Assembly: GCA_036877525.1 (NCBI GenBank)
Contig: JAZGTH010000087.1
Span: 4,782,001-4,846,000 of the forward strand
DNA from: Chromobotia macracanthus
Lineage: Eukaryota; Chordata; Actinopteri; Cypriniformes; Botiidae
Reading direction: 5' to 3'
Length of the DNA stretch: 64,000 nucleotides
Position numbers and translations under genes: made by a program. The notes beneath the pieces are model-generated. The model was given only the letters and a program-made list of their open reading frames with translations. It did no database searches and was not told the origin of the DNA. Of this stretch, positions 49,741 through 60,969 are shown piece by piece (positions within the stretch are counted from its first letter, which is position 1; the number at the start of each line of letters is the position of its first letter).

Positions 49741-50576
49741 AGCCTAGTGTAAATTCAATATTTTGGTTTAAAGCAATAATTAATTGAGGAAAAAGGTGAA
49801 TTTTGTAATTTAGTCACATTCTGAACATGTAGGACCAATGCAAACATTAAAATCATATAGATTTAAAAGATTTTTGATTTTTTCAATTGATTTAAAAACC
49901 TTTCCATAAAAAATTGTGTGTGCTGTTCTTTTAAATAGGGTATAGAGAATAAAAACATACAATAACAACATTACCCATAAACAATACATTTTATTTTTGC
50001 CTTTATTTTATAAGATGTGTACATTTAAATGGAAATGCAAATATTGTGTGACTTCCTATTAGCAAACAATACAAGTACATTTAACAGGAAATTAAGAGAA
50101 AAAATACAGAATAACATGTTTTTTTACTTTAAAAGCAGAGCAGAAACAGTTGAGGTTTGCAATGTACATTCAGAAGCTTGCCAACATAAAAAGGAAATGG
50201 GACAACGAACAGCTCTAACTGAAACACTAAAACTTTATCCCGTGAGATTCATGATGTTATGTTTTAACAGTCAGGGTCTGGAAAAAACATTTGCCTAAAT
50301 ACTCCAGTGAAGTGAAACAGTCCAGCCTACAGTCAGCCAACACTTCAATTCCTCATACGAGGGACACATGCACAAGTTAAAATCTTGCTTCAAGGTTCAA
50401 CTAAAATATTAGACATCAGTTTGAAATGTGGTATCATTTCTGCTGTGTTTGCTTATTCAACTATATCTAGCATATCTATTAAATTTCAGCAGATCCAGAA
50501 GCAGTAAGAGTGCAATGAACTTCTTTAATAGTCTTCTCATTAACAGTTTTTTTTCCCTGAAAACATAAAAAAAAGG
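49741..50576. other. Noncoding DNA before the LINE
   Basis: AT-rich sequence with no recognisable exon. The 89-codon frame at 50029-50298 shows no family resemblance. Confidence 0.45.
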
Positions 50577-50713
50577 GGTTGATGCCAGCTACGAAAGCTC
50601 TCGGTTCTCTAATGAAGAGAAGGCAAGGAACTTAATTGGAAGAGAAGAGGGAAACACGGCAGAGCGATTATAACATCGCTGGGTAGGCAAAGCTGTGCTG
50701 TGAATGGGCCAGA

Positions 50714-51821
50714 ATGGAGAATACAGAGTTTAGTCAGGAAATGGGCAGACTAATAGAGAAAAGAGGAAGCGATGTTGTTATAACGGGGTCAAATAAATTA
50801 AAAAAGATGATTAACTCGGATGGAAAGGATATATGGGTAATATGGGGGTGGGAGATGATGAATTCAAGGTAATACTTACATTTAGTTAAGAAAAAGGACT
50901 ACATGAATCCGTTGAAGTTGACTACAATATTGAAAAATAAAATTGGAGATGTCAAGATGGGGAAAGTCTTGAAAGATGGGAATTTACTAATAATGTGCAC
51001 AGATGAAGAGCAAAGGGAGAGGGCCTGTAGAATGAAGGAGATAGGACAACATAAAGTGATTAATATTAGTCGAGTAGAGAAGAGATACATGTGGGATAGG
51101 GGTGTGATTTGGGGGATACCTGTTGAGGTTAATGTGGATGAAATAAAAAAAATTGAAAGATGCCCGAAGATTACATAGCTTTAAAAATGGGATAAGACAA
51201 GAAAGTGTGCTGCTGGAATTTGAAGATGAAATGCTCTAAAACAAAGTAAAATTAGGTTACATGGCATATAATGTTATAAAGAGAGTATGTCAATAAACCT
51301 TGAGATACTTTAACTGCCAGAGGTTCGGTCACACAGCCTTGAATTGTAAAGGGAAAATAAAGTGTGCTAAGTGTGGTGAGGACCATTAGTATGAGCAATG
51401 TAGGACAGAAGTACAACCAAAATGTTGTAACTGTGGAGGGAATCACAGTGTGGCATACAGAGGATGCGAAGTAATGAAAAGGCAGGTAAAGATTCAGCAG
51501 ATTAGAGTACAAAATAAGATATCATATGCAGAAACTATTAAGATGGTGAGTTACAGGGATGGGAGAGCATTTGACAAGAGAAATGAAAAACTGAGTAATA
51601 AACAACAGGAACAGACAAGAGAAGGTAAAGTACTGATAAACAAAATCATATTCATAGCAGGAGTCATCAATGCAACAACGGAGATGAAGTCAAAAACGGA
51701 AAGGATACAAATAATAGTAAAGGCAGCAGTGAATCATCTAAACCTTACAGAATTGTCCTGGGAAGAAGTGAGGGATGAATTAAGTATTCAGGCCAGTCAG
51801 GTAGCCTCATTTGTTGGCTGA
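50714..51821 (+). pseudogene. LINE ORF1 (gag-like) pseudogene
   Basis: It starts at ATG 50714 (MENTEFSQEMGRLIEKRG), shifts frame near 50870, and continues with MNPLKLTTILKNKIGDVKMG and an RNA-binding-like stretch to about 51170. After another break come the zinc knuckles near 51305-51470: NCQRFGHTALNC, KCAKCGEDH with a stop codon inside the knuckle, and CCNCGGNH. A basic/Gln-rich tail with LTELSWEEVRDELSIQ follows, ending at 51821. The ORF1 protein normally packages the LINE RNA. Several stops and a lost first cysteine (Tyr in its place) mark inactivation. Confidence 0.75.
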
Positions 51822-51879
51822 CATTATGGTTCTTATACTACAATGTATAAGAACATTGTAGTATATGGATTTTTTTAAC

Positions 51880-54170
51880 AAATTTGGATAACAAATTTAA
51901 CATTATGGATATTTAACAAAGCTAAGTGGGAAAGTAGTGAAATATATTTAAATCAAGAAATATATATAATTGATAATGCGTTTAGAGAAGTAGTCTTAAG
52001 AACAGCTAACTTAACTATTCCAAAAAGCAAAGGAAAATGAATAAAAAACAGTTCCATGATGGATAGAAGAGTACAGTAAAGTCAATAAAGACAGAAATAA
52101 GGCCTTTAAAATGTTGAAGAAAACACACAGCTTTCAAAGATTAATATAATATAAAATGGTTTAAGCACAAGTTAGGAAAGTAGTGATAAAGGCAAAAAGA
52201 AACAGCTGGAGAGAATGTTGCAATAAAATAGGCAGAACAACTCCTTTAGGGGATGTGTGAGGAATGATAAGGAAAATGAGGGGAATTAGGAAAGACTGGC
52301 CAGTATCCAGTTTTAAAACCAGTAGAAGAAATAACAGTACCAAATGAGAAAAAATAAGTATTAGATAAGACCTTTGTTGAAATTCATAGTTTTAATAATT
52401 TGTCAGAGGCGGGTAAACAAAGGAGGGAAGAGACTAGAGATGTATATCCAGAAGCATTAAGAAGGAAAGTACAGAGGATGTTATGGATACGCTACATTAA
52501 GAGAAATGAAACATGCATTAGATAATTCTAAAGTAACTGCTCCAGGGAATGACCAAATATGTTATAGTATGTTAAAACATTTAGGAATTTTAACTCAAGT
52601 TAAACGTTTAGGATTATATAATAAAGTTTGGGAAGAAGGCAGATTATTTACAAGTTGGAAAGAGGCTATCATTGTACCAATACCTAAACCAGGTAAGGAT
52701 CTGGTAAGCATTGTACAAGAATGACATTTTATATAGAAAATAAGGGATATTTATCCTCTTACCACAGTGGTTTTCAGAAAGGATGAGGAACAATGGACCC
52801 TGTGGCTTGCTTGGAAACAGAAATTAGAACAGCTCAAATAAACAAGGAATCCGTTAAGGCAATATTTTTAGATGTAGAAAAGCTTATGATATGGTATGGA
52901 AAGAGGGGTTACTGATTAAATTAGATAAAATTGGTATTAAGGGAAGAACCTTTAATTGGATCAAAAGCTTTTTATTTGAAATATATATCCAGGTTAAAAT
53001 TGGTACTTTAGTGTCCAATAAATTTAAAGTTGATAATGGGACTCCACAGGGTAGTGTAATAAATCCAATACTTTTCTATTATGATTAATGTTGTGTTCTG
53101 TAATATAAAGTATGATATTGGGAAGTCATTGTTTGTGGATTATGCTGCTCTTTGGAAGAATGGTAAAAGTTTACCACTATTGCAAAAGCAGATGATTGAG
53201 GAATGGTCATATTTGTTGGGTTTTAAGTTTTCAGTAGAGAAGACAAGGATGATGTTTTTTTACTCGAAAAAGGGCTAGAGTAGCTAGGGTATTTATGTAT
53301 TGAACAAGTTTTCGGTTTTTAGGGGTAATATTTGACTCTAAACTAACCTGGAAAGAGCATGTAAGAAAAATAGAGGAAAAATGCAAGATGATTTTAAATA
53401 TAAAGAGGTGCTTAACTGGGTCAGTGTGGGGTGCTAGCAGAGCCCTGAGAGATGTTTATGTTGCTTTAATAAGACCAGTGATAGAGTATGGAAGTATAGT
53501 GTATAGAGCAGTGTTGAAAACACAATTAAAGAAATTAGAAGTTATTAAAAATCAAGCACTGAGAATTTGTTTTGCAGGGCCATAAGACCTCTCTAGCTTG
53601 TGCAGTTCAAGTGGAAATGGGTGAATTACCTTCAAATTTAAGATTTAAACAGTTGATGATGAACTATTAAGCAAACCTAAAAGGTCATAATGAAGGCAAA
53701 AGTAGAATGCTTTGCTTGGGCATCAAGTAAAATAGCATTTGAAATGGAGTTACAAGAAAGAAAGTACAGTCCTACTGTCCCTTATCCAATCACTCCACCT
53801 TTACTGGCTTTCCGCCAATAATTTTAGATTTCTATTTTCAAGAGGAAATAAAAAGACTTAAAGGGAAAGGGGACTGGGCAGAAATAGTAGATAACAGAAT
53901 AAGGTCTATATATAAATCTTTAATAGCAGTTTTTACCAGTGGATCAAAGGAGCCTAAGAGTGGTCTTACTGGTTTTGCGTTCACTATTCCTGAGTTGAAG
54001 ATAAGTATTAAAGAAAGAACTTCTGATCATTTAACAATGTTTACTGCTGAGATGTTAGCTGTCTCAAAGGCATTACAGTTGGTAGAACAAAATAAAATTA
54101 CCAAAGTTGTAATATGTTTAGATAGCCTATCAACACTGAAAGAAATGGGGTGAACATATTAAATCTTAAA
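51880..54170 (+). pseudogene. LINE ORF2 reverse transcriptase / RNase H pseudogene
   Basis: The relic begins with a linker typical of this class (about 51900-52490) and lacks the N-terminal endonuclease. RT blocks follow: APGNDQICYSMLKHLG (about 52540), WKEAIIVPIPKPGKD (about 52655), the DNGTPQGSVINPILF block (about 53030), and FVDYAALWK (about 53130), where the second catalytic Asp of the F/Y-x-DD motif has become Tyr. RPVIEYGSIVYRA lies near 53475. The RNase H region at about 53920-54150 has FTSGSKEPKSG (the first catalytic Asp replaced by Ser), FTAEMLAVSKAL and VICLDSLSTL. Multiple stops separate these blocks. Confidence 0.8.
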
Positions 54171-54310
54171 AATGTATTTAAAGTTGGGGAACAGATAAAT
54201 AAAGCTTTAGTTTTTTTTGAAAGAAACTGGTTTAATGAATAGAATCTAATTTTTTTTTGTAAAGAGCTTAGGACTCATTATTTCTATAAGCCAAGTAGGT
54301 GTTAAACTAA

Positions 54311-54916
54311 CCAGCCCTAGCTAACTTACTGTTTGTAAACATCATTGATGTTTAACAACGTATTCTCTGAATCATTTGTTGATGTTTTATTGCTGTTTAT
54401 TTCTCTGTTGTTGAATAGACCAGCAGTATTTATAATTACCTTCTGTCTCCTTGTATGCTTGGCTTGTTTACTGAAAGATTGCTGATATTTAGCATGGCTC
54501 AAGGTTTTGTAAATCATTAATATTGTTTTAAATTTAATGATCTGACTACAGTTTTAAAGATCTGACTATTTCACTTTTTTGTTTCTCCCATTCTTTTTTC
54601 ATTAAGGAATGTTCAAATATTTTATGGTATATAAAATTTTTGCAAATCTGTCTTTCGAAGGGCCATCTCCATGTAAGCTGGAATGGCATATCTTCCTTAA
54701 TGATACCCGTCATCTTTCATGTTCTAAATGTTGCATAATCTCAGAAAAAGTACATACAGTTTTAATAGGCTGTCTTGATATATTACCTCCTTCTAAACCA
54801 CTGAGACAGGCCTTGCATGCAACGGCAGGTATTTCTGATGAACGTTCTTTAAATCAAATGGTGTCGTAGTTATCAATCAACTTTATATCCATAAACTCAT
54901 TACAGTCTTAGCGTCA
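54311..54916. other. Unassigned DNA after the LINE
   Basis: A short open frame at 54609-54869 (86 codons) contains CSKCCIISEKVHTVLIGCLD. I cannot place it in a family, and it may be part of an unrecognised repeat. Nothing else is seen. Confidence 0.3.
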
Positions 54917-55010
54917 CTAATTAGGGCCCAAGCCCTGAAAGTGTGAAGGAACCTATTTTTTTTATCTGATTATTAGGGCTCAAACACTGAAGGGCCTTAA
55001 AGGGCCCTAT
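54917..55010 (+). repeat. Tandem pair of a GGGCCC-containing repeat end
   Basis: TTAGGGCCCAAGCCCTGAAA and, about 50 bp later, TTAGGGCTCAAACACTGAAG with GGGCCTTAAAGGGCCCTATTG. Similar text is frequent in fish intergenic repeats; the family was not identified. Confidence 0.45.
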
Positions 55011-56339
55011 TGTTTTCATTAGGATTCCTTTTTTGTTTTTTTTATTCTGAATTGAATTGTCATCAAGGGTAGACAAATAATCTAACAGAATTGACAAAAT
55101 AATGGTATTTTACATATATGTATTAAATCTAGTAACCATTTTATGATATTTACAGCTTGTTTTATGGTTTCTTTACAATTTTTTGTGACCAAAAAATTTG
55201 CCAACATGGTTGTGATACAGAAAATATAAATTAGAATACATAAAATGGTTTAAAATCAGAAAAACAAAACAGTGAGAGGCAAATGGAATTTCTTTAGTAA
55301 GAAATTGTGGACACCATTATATTGTGCAGTATTTTATTTTGCTGAATTTTCATTTTTTCATGACACTGGCTGACTTTGTAATCCACAAGCAGATGAGAAA
55401 AAAATAATTTGCGAAGATTTCCTATTTAAAATGCATTCACAAATTAGTGGAAATAAAATGATGTTGCCTAATAATTATGACATTTTGATTATTTATTGCA
55501 GATGGAAACAATTGTAAAGTAATGCCATTTGTTTTAGGAGTGAATTATTTGTAAACTTGCCAATGGTCTGCAAAAATTGCTGTACAGAACATCTGAAACA
55601 CAAATATATATTATAAATGCAGCTGTAATTAAATCTTGGTTTCCATTTTCATGTGTAGAAAAAAAAATCCATGATAAAAATGGAACAGCATATTGCATTT
55701 ATTGTTCATTTTGTTCAGTTGTAAACTCTTACTTTCTTCTACATATTCTCAGCTTTGTTGTAATTTCTGTAGCAAATCCTGTAAACCATACGCCATACCC
55801 TGGTAAACCAAGCCAAGTTACATGCGTTCATAGTTTCCAAAGCCCACATAACATGTTAATGATCTATAATGTGAACAACACAGCAATGGCTCAAACGCCC
55901 CATCAAGCATATGTCATGGCCACTGCTGGAGCGCTGATTCAAGCATCAAACAGTGTTTGAGCATGGAAAACGCATCAGATTCATTTAGCAAGAGTGATTA
56001 ATTTAACCAATACATCCTGTGAGATTATAAAAGTCAAACATGAAGGGTCTTAATCTTTGGCTGTCTACTTTGTACATAAAATTAAACCTTCATAGGCAGC
56101 AACTTCATTGTAAGTAAATGTAATTGGGACAACTGGCTCACAATTGTGTTTCTAAGAAATCTTTCTTTTCATTGTTCACATTTTTTTACTTCAATTTTGA
56201 CTACAATTTCTATGGTAATTAGGAGGAAGATTGTTGCTATCAGAACTTTCTCAAACTTAACCTGAACATCATGTGCCAGTTATACCTTCATCAGCTGTAG
56301 CATCTTTTAGACGCTATTATGAACCTTGAATTCCTGATT
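55011..56339. other. AT-rich DNA before the Ty3/gypsy relic
   Basis: No exon is recognised. The 127-codon frame at 55577-55960 has no known domain. The 5' LTR of the downstream element might lie here, but I found no matching direct repeat at its 3' side. Confidence 0.35.
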
Positions 56340-56680
56340 TTGCAGAGGGTGAGGATGTGGAGAGCTTCTTCATGCGGTTCGAACACATTGCCAAAACATG
56401 GAGATGGCAAACTGATGAGCTGGCAACTTTGTTCACAGGCAAAACCTTGGAGGCCTATGCGGGCATGGACAAGCAATGCTCCGGTTCCTATGAAGACACC
56501 AAGGCTGTGGTATTGGCCAAATACAATGTGACTGAGTAGACATATCGCCTATGTTTCAGGAGTCTTACGGTACCAACTGGAGAGAGTGTAGGAGAAACCT
56601 ACAGCCACATCAAGGGCTTGTATAAGAGGTGGATGGGACCTGAAACAAAGATCAAGGAACAGAGTGTTTGGAAAACATTC
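56340..56680 (+). pseudogene. Gmr1-like gag relic
   Basis: The acidic start GEDVESFFMRFEHIAKTW is followed by WRWQTDELATLFTGKTLEAY and, after a stop at about 56537, by TVPTGESVGETYSHIKGLYK. This resembles the SCAN-related gag segment of Gmr1-like elements, which forms the particle shell. No CCHC zinc knuckle is preserved, and the frame is broken before the protease. Confidence 0.65.
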
Positions 56681-56799
56681 TAATGCAAATTTGAATTTGT
56701 CTTTCTTGTCAACAACCTAAAGATAAGGCTTTTCTTTGTTCCTTTAAGAAAACCGAAAGTGACTAACGTGTTATGTCCCCAGGAATAAGCGCTCTGGTG

Positions 56800-57000
56800 A
56801 ACCATAAAAGAGAAAAACCTAAAGAGAAACATAGCCACCTTATAGTAACTGTTATTGGTCAACCTGCTCAGGCTCTGGTTGATACAGGTAGTACACAAAT
56901 GTTTGTGAAATCTGATTTGTTGAATTGTGAAAAGCTGTATGTTTGGAATGTGTACATGGGGATGAACAAATCTATCCAACTGCTGATGTCTCTGTGGTGA
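56800..57000 (+). pseudogene. Retroelement aspartic protease relic
   Basis: HSHLIVTVIGQPAQALVDTG followed by STQMFVKSDLL carries the catalytic DTGS signature (about 56878-56892) of retroelement aspartic proteases. The frame closes at 57000 before a full-length protease could be completed. Related text continues in other frames to about 57110. Confidence 0.7.
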
Positions 57001-57399
57001 TTGATAAACAGGCATACCTGTTAAGGGTGGGTGTGGTTGAGAAATTAGCATATGATGTGGTGATCTTGGAAGATTTCCTCCGATTTGATCTGGTCAACTG
57101 ATTTGGTTGGTTTAATATCCAAAATGTGCCATAATTACACAATCCCAGACCAAAGGTTTACAACCCCTCCCTAATGCTGATTTGTTTTCTGCTGTTGGGA
57201 AAGATAAAAGACCGGATGACAAGAAAAGCATAGTGGAAAAGATAAGGCAAAGAAAGCTTACCCAACCTTCCTGACCCTGAGTTTGAGTTGATTAACTCCC
57301 GTTGGCAGGTTCCTGAATTGCAACAAACAGATGTCACTCTACACCCTTTGTTCCAAAAGTTGTGTGAGGTAGATGGCAAAACTGTGGGTGTACCAAAGT

Positions 57400-58460
57400 T
57401 GGGGGGGGGACTGGTATATTTTAAAGAACACCCTTTTGTACCTGGCTGATTCAGACAGTCCTAGACGGGTAGTACCCAAAGCATTGCATCAGATGATTTC
57501 ACATCTGGACCATACCATCCCTTGGTCAGGACATTTAGGCCAACAGAAAACATGCTTGCAAATCAGTCAACTATTTTATTGGACTGAAATATATCATGAT
57601 GTGTAAGAATACTGCAAAACTTGTTCTGAATGTCAAAGGGTAGGGTCTATCTGCATCCTTTGCCGATTATTGGAATGCCATTTTATTGTGTAGGGATGGA
57701 TATAATAGGCCCTTTGTTGAAGAGTAGTTTAGGTCACCAACTTGCTCTGGTAATCTGTGACGATGCTACTAGATATCCAGAGGTGTACCCCTTGCGTTCA
57801 ATCCAAGTCAAACACATTGTGAGATGTTGATCTGATTTCAAGGGCTGGAGTGCCCTCTGAAATTATCACTGATCAGGGAACAATTTTCATGGCTAAACTG
57901 ATGAAGCTACTGTACATGCAACTAGGCAGTAAGGGAATCAGAACTACATTTCACCCTCAAACCGATGGTCTTGTAGAACGCTTTAATGGTACATTGAAAA
58001 ACATGCTTAAGAAGTTTGTTGATGAGTCTGAGAGGGATTGTGATTCTTTTTCTTCTCTTTGCCTATAGAGAGGTTCCTCAGTGCTCAACTGGTTTCTTTC
58101 CTTTTGAGCTTTTGTTTGGTAGACAAGTCTGTGTCACCCTGGACATGCTTAAAGACGGATAGATAGCAGAGGAATCACCTCAGTGCAGTATCGCCTCTTA
58201 AATATTACAAATGAGAGACAAGTTGGAGAACTTTAGGACTCTGGCCAAAGAAAATCTAGTTGCTGCCCAGCAAAGATAAAAGGTATGGTAACAACACACA
58301 TGCCAGGGAGAGGGATTTAAAACCTGGACAGAAAGTTCTGGTACTGCTACCAACAGGTACCAGTAAATTGTTGACCAAGTGGCAGAGTCCATGTCGTTAC
58401 CCAAAAACTGGTCCCAGTCACAGAAAGAAAGCAGCCTAAACAGGTCCTACATAATTAATA
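57400..58460 (+). pseudogene. Retroelement integrase relic
   Basis: The N-terminal HHCC zinc finger is visible as HQMISHLDHT...SGHLGQQKT and CKTCSECQ (to about 57640). The core has VGMDIIGPL (first Asp, about 57690), ITDQGTIFM (second Asp, about 57865) and GLVERFNGTLK (Glu, about 57976), the D,D,E triad that joins element DNA to chromosomes. Downstream, a C-terminal segment LAKENLVAAQQ and a KPGQKVLVLLPT-like stretch are recognisable near 58240-58370. A frame change at about 57830 and stops near 57605 and 58067 inactivate it. It lies upstream of RT, which is the unusual order. Confidence 0.82.
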
Positions 58461-58699
58461 TCCTAAGTGAATTCAAGAAAAGGTTGTCTGATCTCCAAAG
58501 TCCTAAAGATATTAAAGACCAAGTGATAATGGTGAGGGCAGTAGTGGAGGAAGAAGACAAAACTGATATGGAACCAGCTCGATCACCACTGAAGGCTCCA
58601 GGAGGTTATTCACATTCAAATAACCATCAACATCTGCAATTTCCCTCTGATCTTTTCCCTCTTTTTTCCAAGAAAGACCTGGTCGTACAGAGATCTTCA

Positions 58700-59030
58700 C
58701 ACATAATATCATCTTAAAAGACACCACTTCTATTCACCAGAAACCCTACTGAGTCCCAGAGAAGATGGTAGGACAGCTAAAAAATGCAATTAAGACCATG
58801 TTGGAAATGGGGATTATAGAACTGTCCAAAAGTGAGTGGTCAAGTCCCATTCTACTGGTCCCTAAAAAGGATGGTGGAATAAGGTTCTGCACTGATTTCA
58901 GGAAGCTAAACAGTGTATCATGCTTTGATTCTTATCCAATGCCTCGTATCAATAAGTTGATTGAGAGAGCATCAATGAGTTGGTAGAGCATCCTATATGA
59001 CTACATTAGTTCTGTGTAAAGGATATTGGA
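58700..59030 (+). pseudogene. Truncated reverse transcriptase relic
   Basis: After a PYRVPEKM-type entry, the segment MVGQLKNAIKTMLEMGIIEL, SKSEWSSPILLVPKKDGG, IRFCTDFRKLNSVS and YPMPRINKLIERAS matches the N-terminal fingers of Ty3/gypsy RT. A shifted CKGYWK block follows near 59015. The catalytic YxDD motif, RNase H and everything beyond are missing. Confidence 0.82.
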
Positions 59031-59600
59031 AGCACCATAGGCCTACAGGCTTTAGACGTGAGACATAAGTGGCTTCTTTAGGAGGCAGTGCCCTGCATGC
59101 ATAAATGCCCCGCTCTTGACTGGAGGCACCTCAAAGTACCCCTTTGCTTTCCCACCATAGAGGGTGGTAAGGACGTCCGAACTCACAAACCATGTTTGTG
59201 GGCAGTAAAAGGTTTCTTCTACGACTTTGTGAACTTGTTGTGCAAGAACCAATAATCCAATAATAAGGAAATTTGCTCTTTAAGCTGACTGAAGCACCCA
59301 GGGAAACTCTCTGCACTTATCTGTGCAGAGGGAGAGAGACCACTGCAATATTCTGTACAAATCCAGAGCAAAACTATAAAGCAGGTGAAGAACTCATGGA
59401 TCAGCTCCTCAGCACAAACTTGAATGAGTGGTGCATGCCATCTCCCTTTAAAACCCAGATGTCTGGGGTGGGCATTGGCATGCAAATGCTATTCGCCAAC
59501 TACTACTGTCACTTTATTTTTAAGGCCAATGTTCATGCTTTTTTGATAAATGGTCTCACATGGTCAGACACCTAGTGTCAGTACATCGACACAATGTCCA
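59031..59600. other. Unassigned sequence at the 3' edge of the Gmr1-like relic
   Basis: This stretch is less AT-rich than its surroundings and has open frames on both strands (for example 59273-59575 plus, 100 codons). None matches a domain I know. It may be a further decayed part of the element or another insertion. Confidence 0.3.
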
Positions 59601-60754
59601 GCGAGTGAAAGAAAGGTAACAATTACTGAGCAAGTATATAACAGATAATGTACCTTGATTCACAATGGTTTATAATAAATGTTCATAATTTGAGCTGCTG
59701 GGTCAGATTTTACAGAAAATCAGTCAGTTTGATTTCAGCATAAAGTATGAAAAGAAACCTGCATTTTTTAATGTTTTAAAGGCTTTAACTAACCCACTAA
59801 AATGTGTTTGTTGCTGTAGGTTAACCCTTAACTCATTGAACATTTGATGCATGTGCCAATAAAATATTCAAGCATTTTATATACACGCACATGCACACAC
59901 GTGGTTTATGAGGTCAATGTGGTTTTTCTGTGGTTTATGAGGACCCACCTTTCCCACCATCTAATCAACTAAAAAGTAATGTGAAAAATTCTCTTTTAAC
60001 CTACATAATACAAATCTCACTTCAAAAACATCTTTTCACTTTCACAACACACTTAAATTAAATATGTGACATTTTACAGAGTTATGGGGACAGGCTCAAA
60101 TTGTGGTATACGAGGACAACAGTGTTTATGAGGTCCATGTACATGCAACACACAAAACCAGCCATTAACTGGTATGCAAAGGCAACATTGTTCTGTTTTC
60201 AACCATTCTATTGTACGAGATTCAGATACAATATGTCCATTTAAGTCTAGACTTAAGACATTTAAGGGTTAATTAAATTAAAGTATATACTAAAACTATA
60301 TACCAAATACATTTCTGACCTGTGAGAAACTGAACATTTTGTCTAGCTCAAATGGACCCAGGACATCCTTTTCCTGTTTCAGGCTAACCCATCATGGCTC
60401 AATTGTTTGTTTGTCAAAAATTGCCCTTTCCAAGATAAGTAAAGAATAATTTATTTTAAATATTTTAATATGAAGGGCTCTTTCAAAATTTAAAATTAGT
60501 GTCACTCAAGTCCCATCACTCAAGTCCATGAACTGTCATTAACAGTAAACCTTTCTTTCTGCCTGCTCCTCCAAATTGTCCACAATTTTAAACATCTACT
60601 TTAAAATCATCAGAGTAAACATGTTATTTAAAAAAACCTATGCCATTATAAGACATTTTCAATACAGTCATGAGAATAAAAAGTAAAACTTCCTCAAAAC
60701 TGACAATAAATTACAATTTAAAATCAATTTAGGTTTGTGCTTATAGGTTATCCC
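59601..60754. other. AT-rich intergenic DNA
   Basis: No exon recognised. Around 59900-60150 the words GTGGTTTATGAGG, GGTTTATGAGGACC and GTTTATGAGGTCCATG recur and look like a decayed interspersed repeat. Its limits are unclear. Confidence 0.4.
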
Positions 60755-60969
60755 CTTTTCAGACAAAATCTCAGATATTCTGGCGTGTCCCGTTTTAAAG
60801 TATTAAGTGCTCACATTTTTTGCACAACTCATGATGTTAATGATCATGATGTTAAATCTTAATGATGTTAAATTACCTTTGGTATTGTGAGTTTTAAAGT
60901 GTTGCATTACATTCTCTTCAGTTTTTGTCCAGGGTCGTCTTGCAGAGTTTTGTTTACGCCTGCTAGCCA
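60755..60969 (-). pseudogene. Terminal exon of a decayed gene (RRPW family)
   Basis: Read leftward from an acceptor (TTTTTGTTTTCAG, AG at 60970-60971), the exon gives VASRRKQNSARRPWTKTEEN, VMQHFKTHNTKG, then NLTSL. After a microduplicated stretch come ELCKKCEH and a tail corresponding to NI-x-DFV-x-KG. I recall a family, expanded in cyprinids, with the order RRPW(T/S)-x-(E)E, MRHF-x-x-H, KG-x-LAT, C-x-x-C, (E/D)-P-V-L, QNIRDFVRNRG. Every block is met here in order. Arg codons of the final block have become TGA twice, and a TAA lies before it. The function of that family is unknown to me. The match is from memory, so the family assignment is moderate, but the broken state is plain. Confidence 0.5.

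Larger units (their letters stand above)
50577..54310 (+). mobile_element. Decayed I-superfamily (I/Nimb-like) LINE
   Basis: On the plus strand, in order, there is a purine-rich leader (50577-50713), an ORF1 with a nucleic-acid-binding Cys/His array, a linker, reverse transcriptase and an RNase H domain. A LINE with ORF1 zinc knuckles and RNase H downstream of RT belongs to the I superfamily. The apurinic-type endonuclease expected between ORF1 and RT is not recognisable; only about 400 bases separate the end of ORF1 from the RT linker, so it has been deleted. Many stops and frame changes show that it is dead. Boundaries are approximate, and I see no clear poly-A or target duplication. Confidence 0.8.
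56340..59030 (+). mobile_element. Gmr1-like Ty3/gypsy retrotransposon relic
   Basis: On the plus strand the domain order is gag, aspartic protease, integrase (zinc finger, D,D,E core, C-terminal region), then reverse transcriptase. In ordinary Ty3/gypsy elements integrase follows RT and RNase H. Integrase before RT is the hallmark of the Gmr1-like group of deuterostome elements, first described from Atlantic cod. RT is truncated after its N-terminal third and no LTRs were found. Stops and frame changes interrupt every domain, so it is dead. Its genome role is that of a fossil insertion. Confidence 0.8.
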
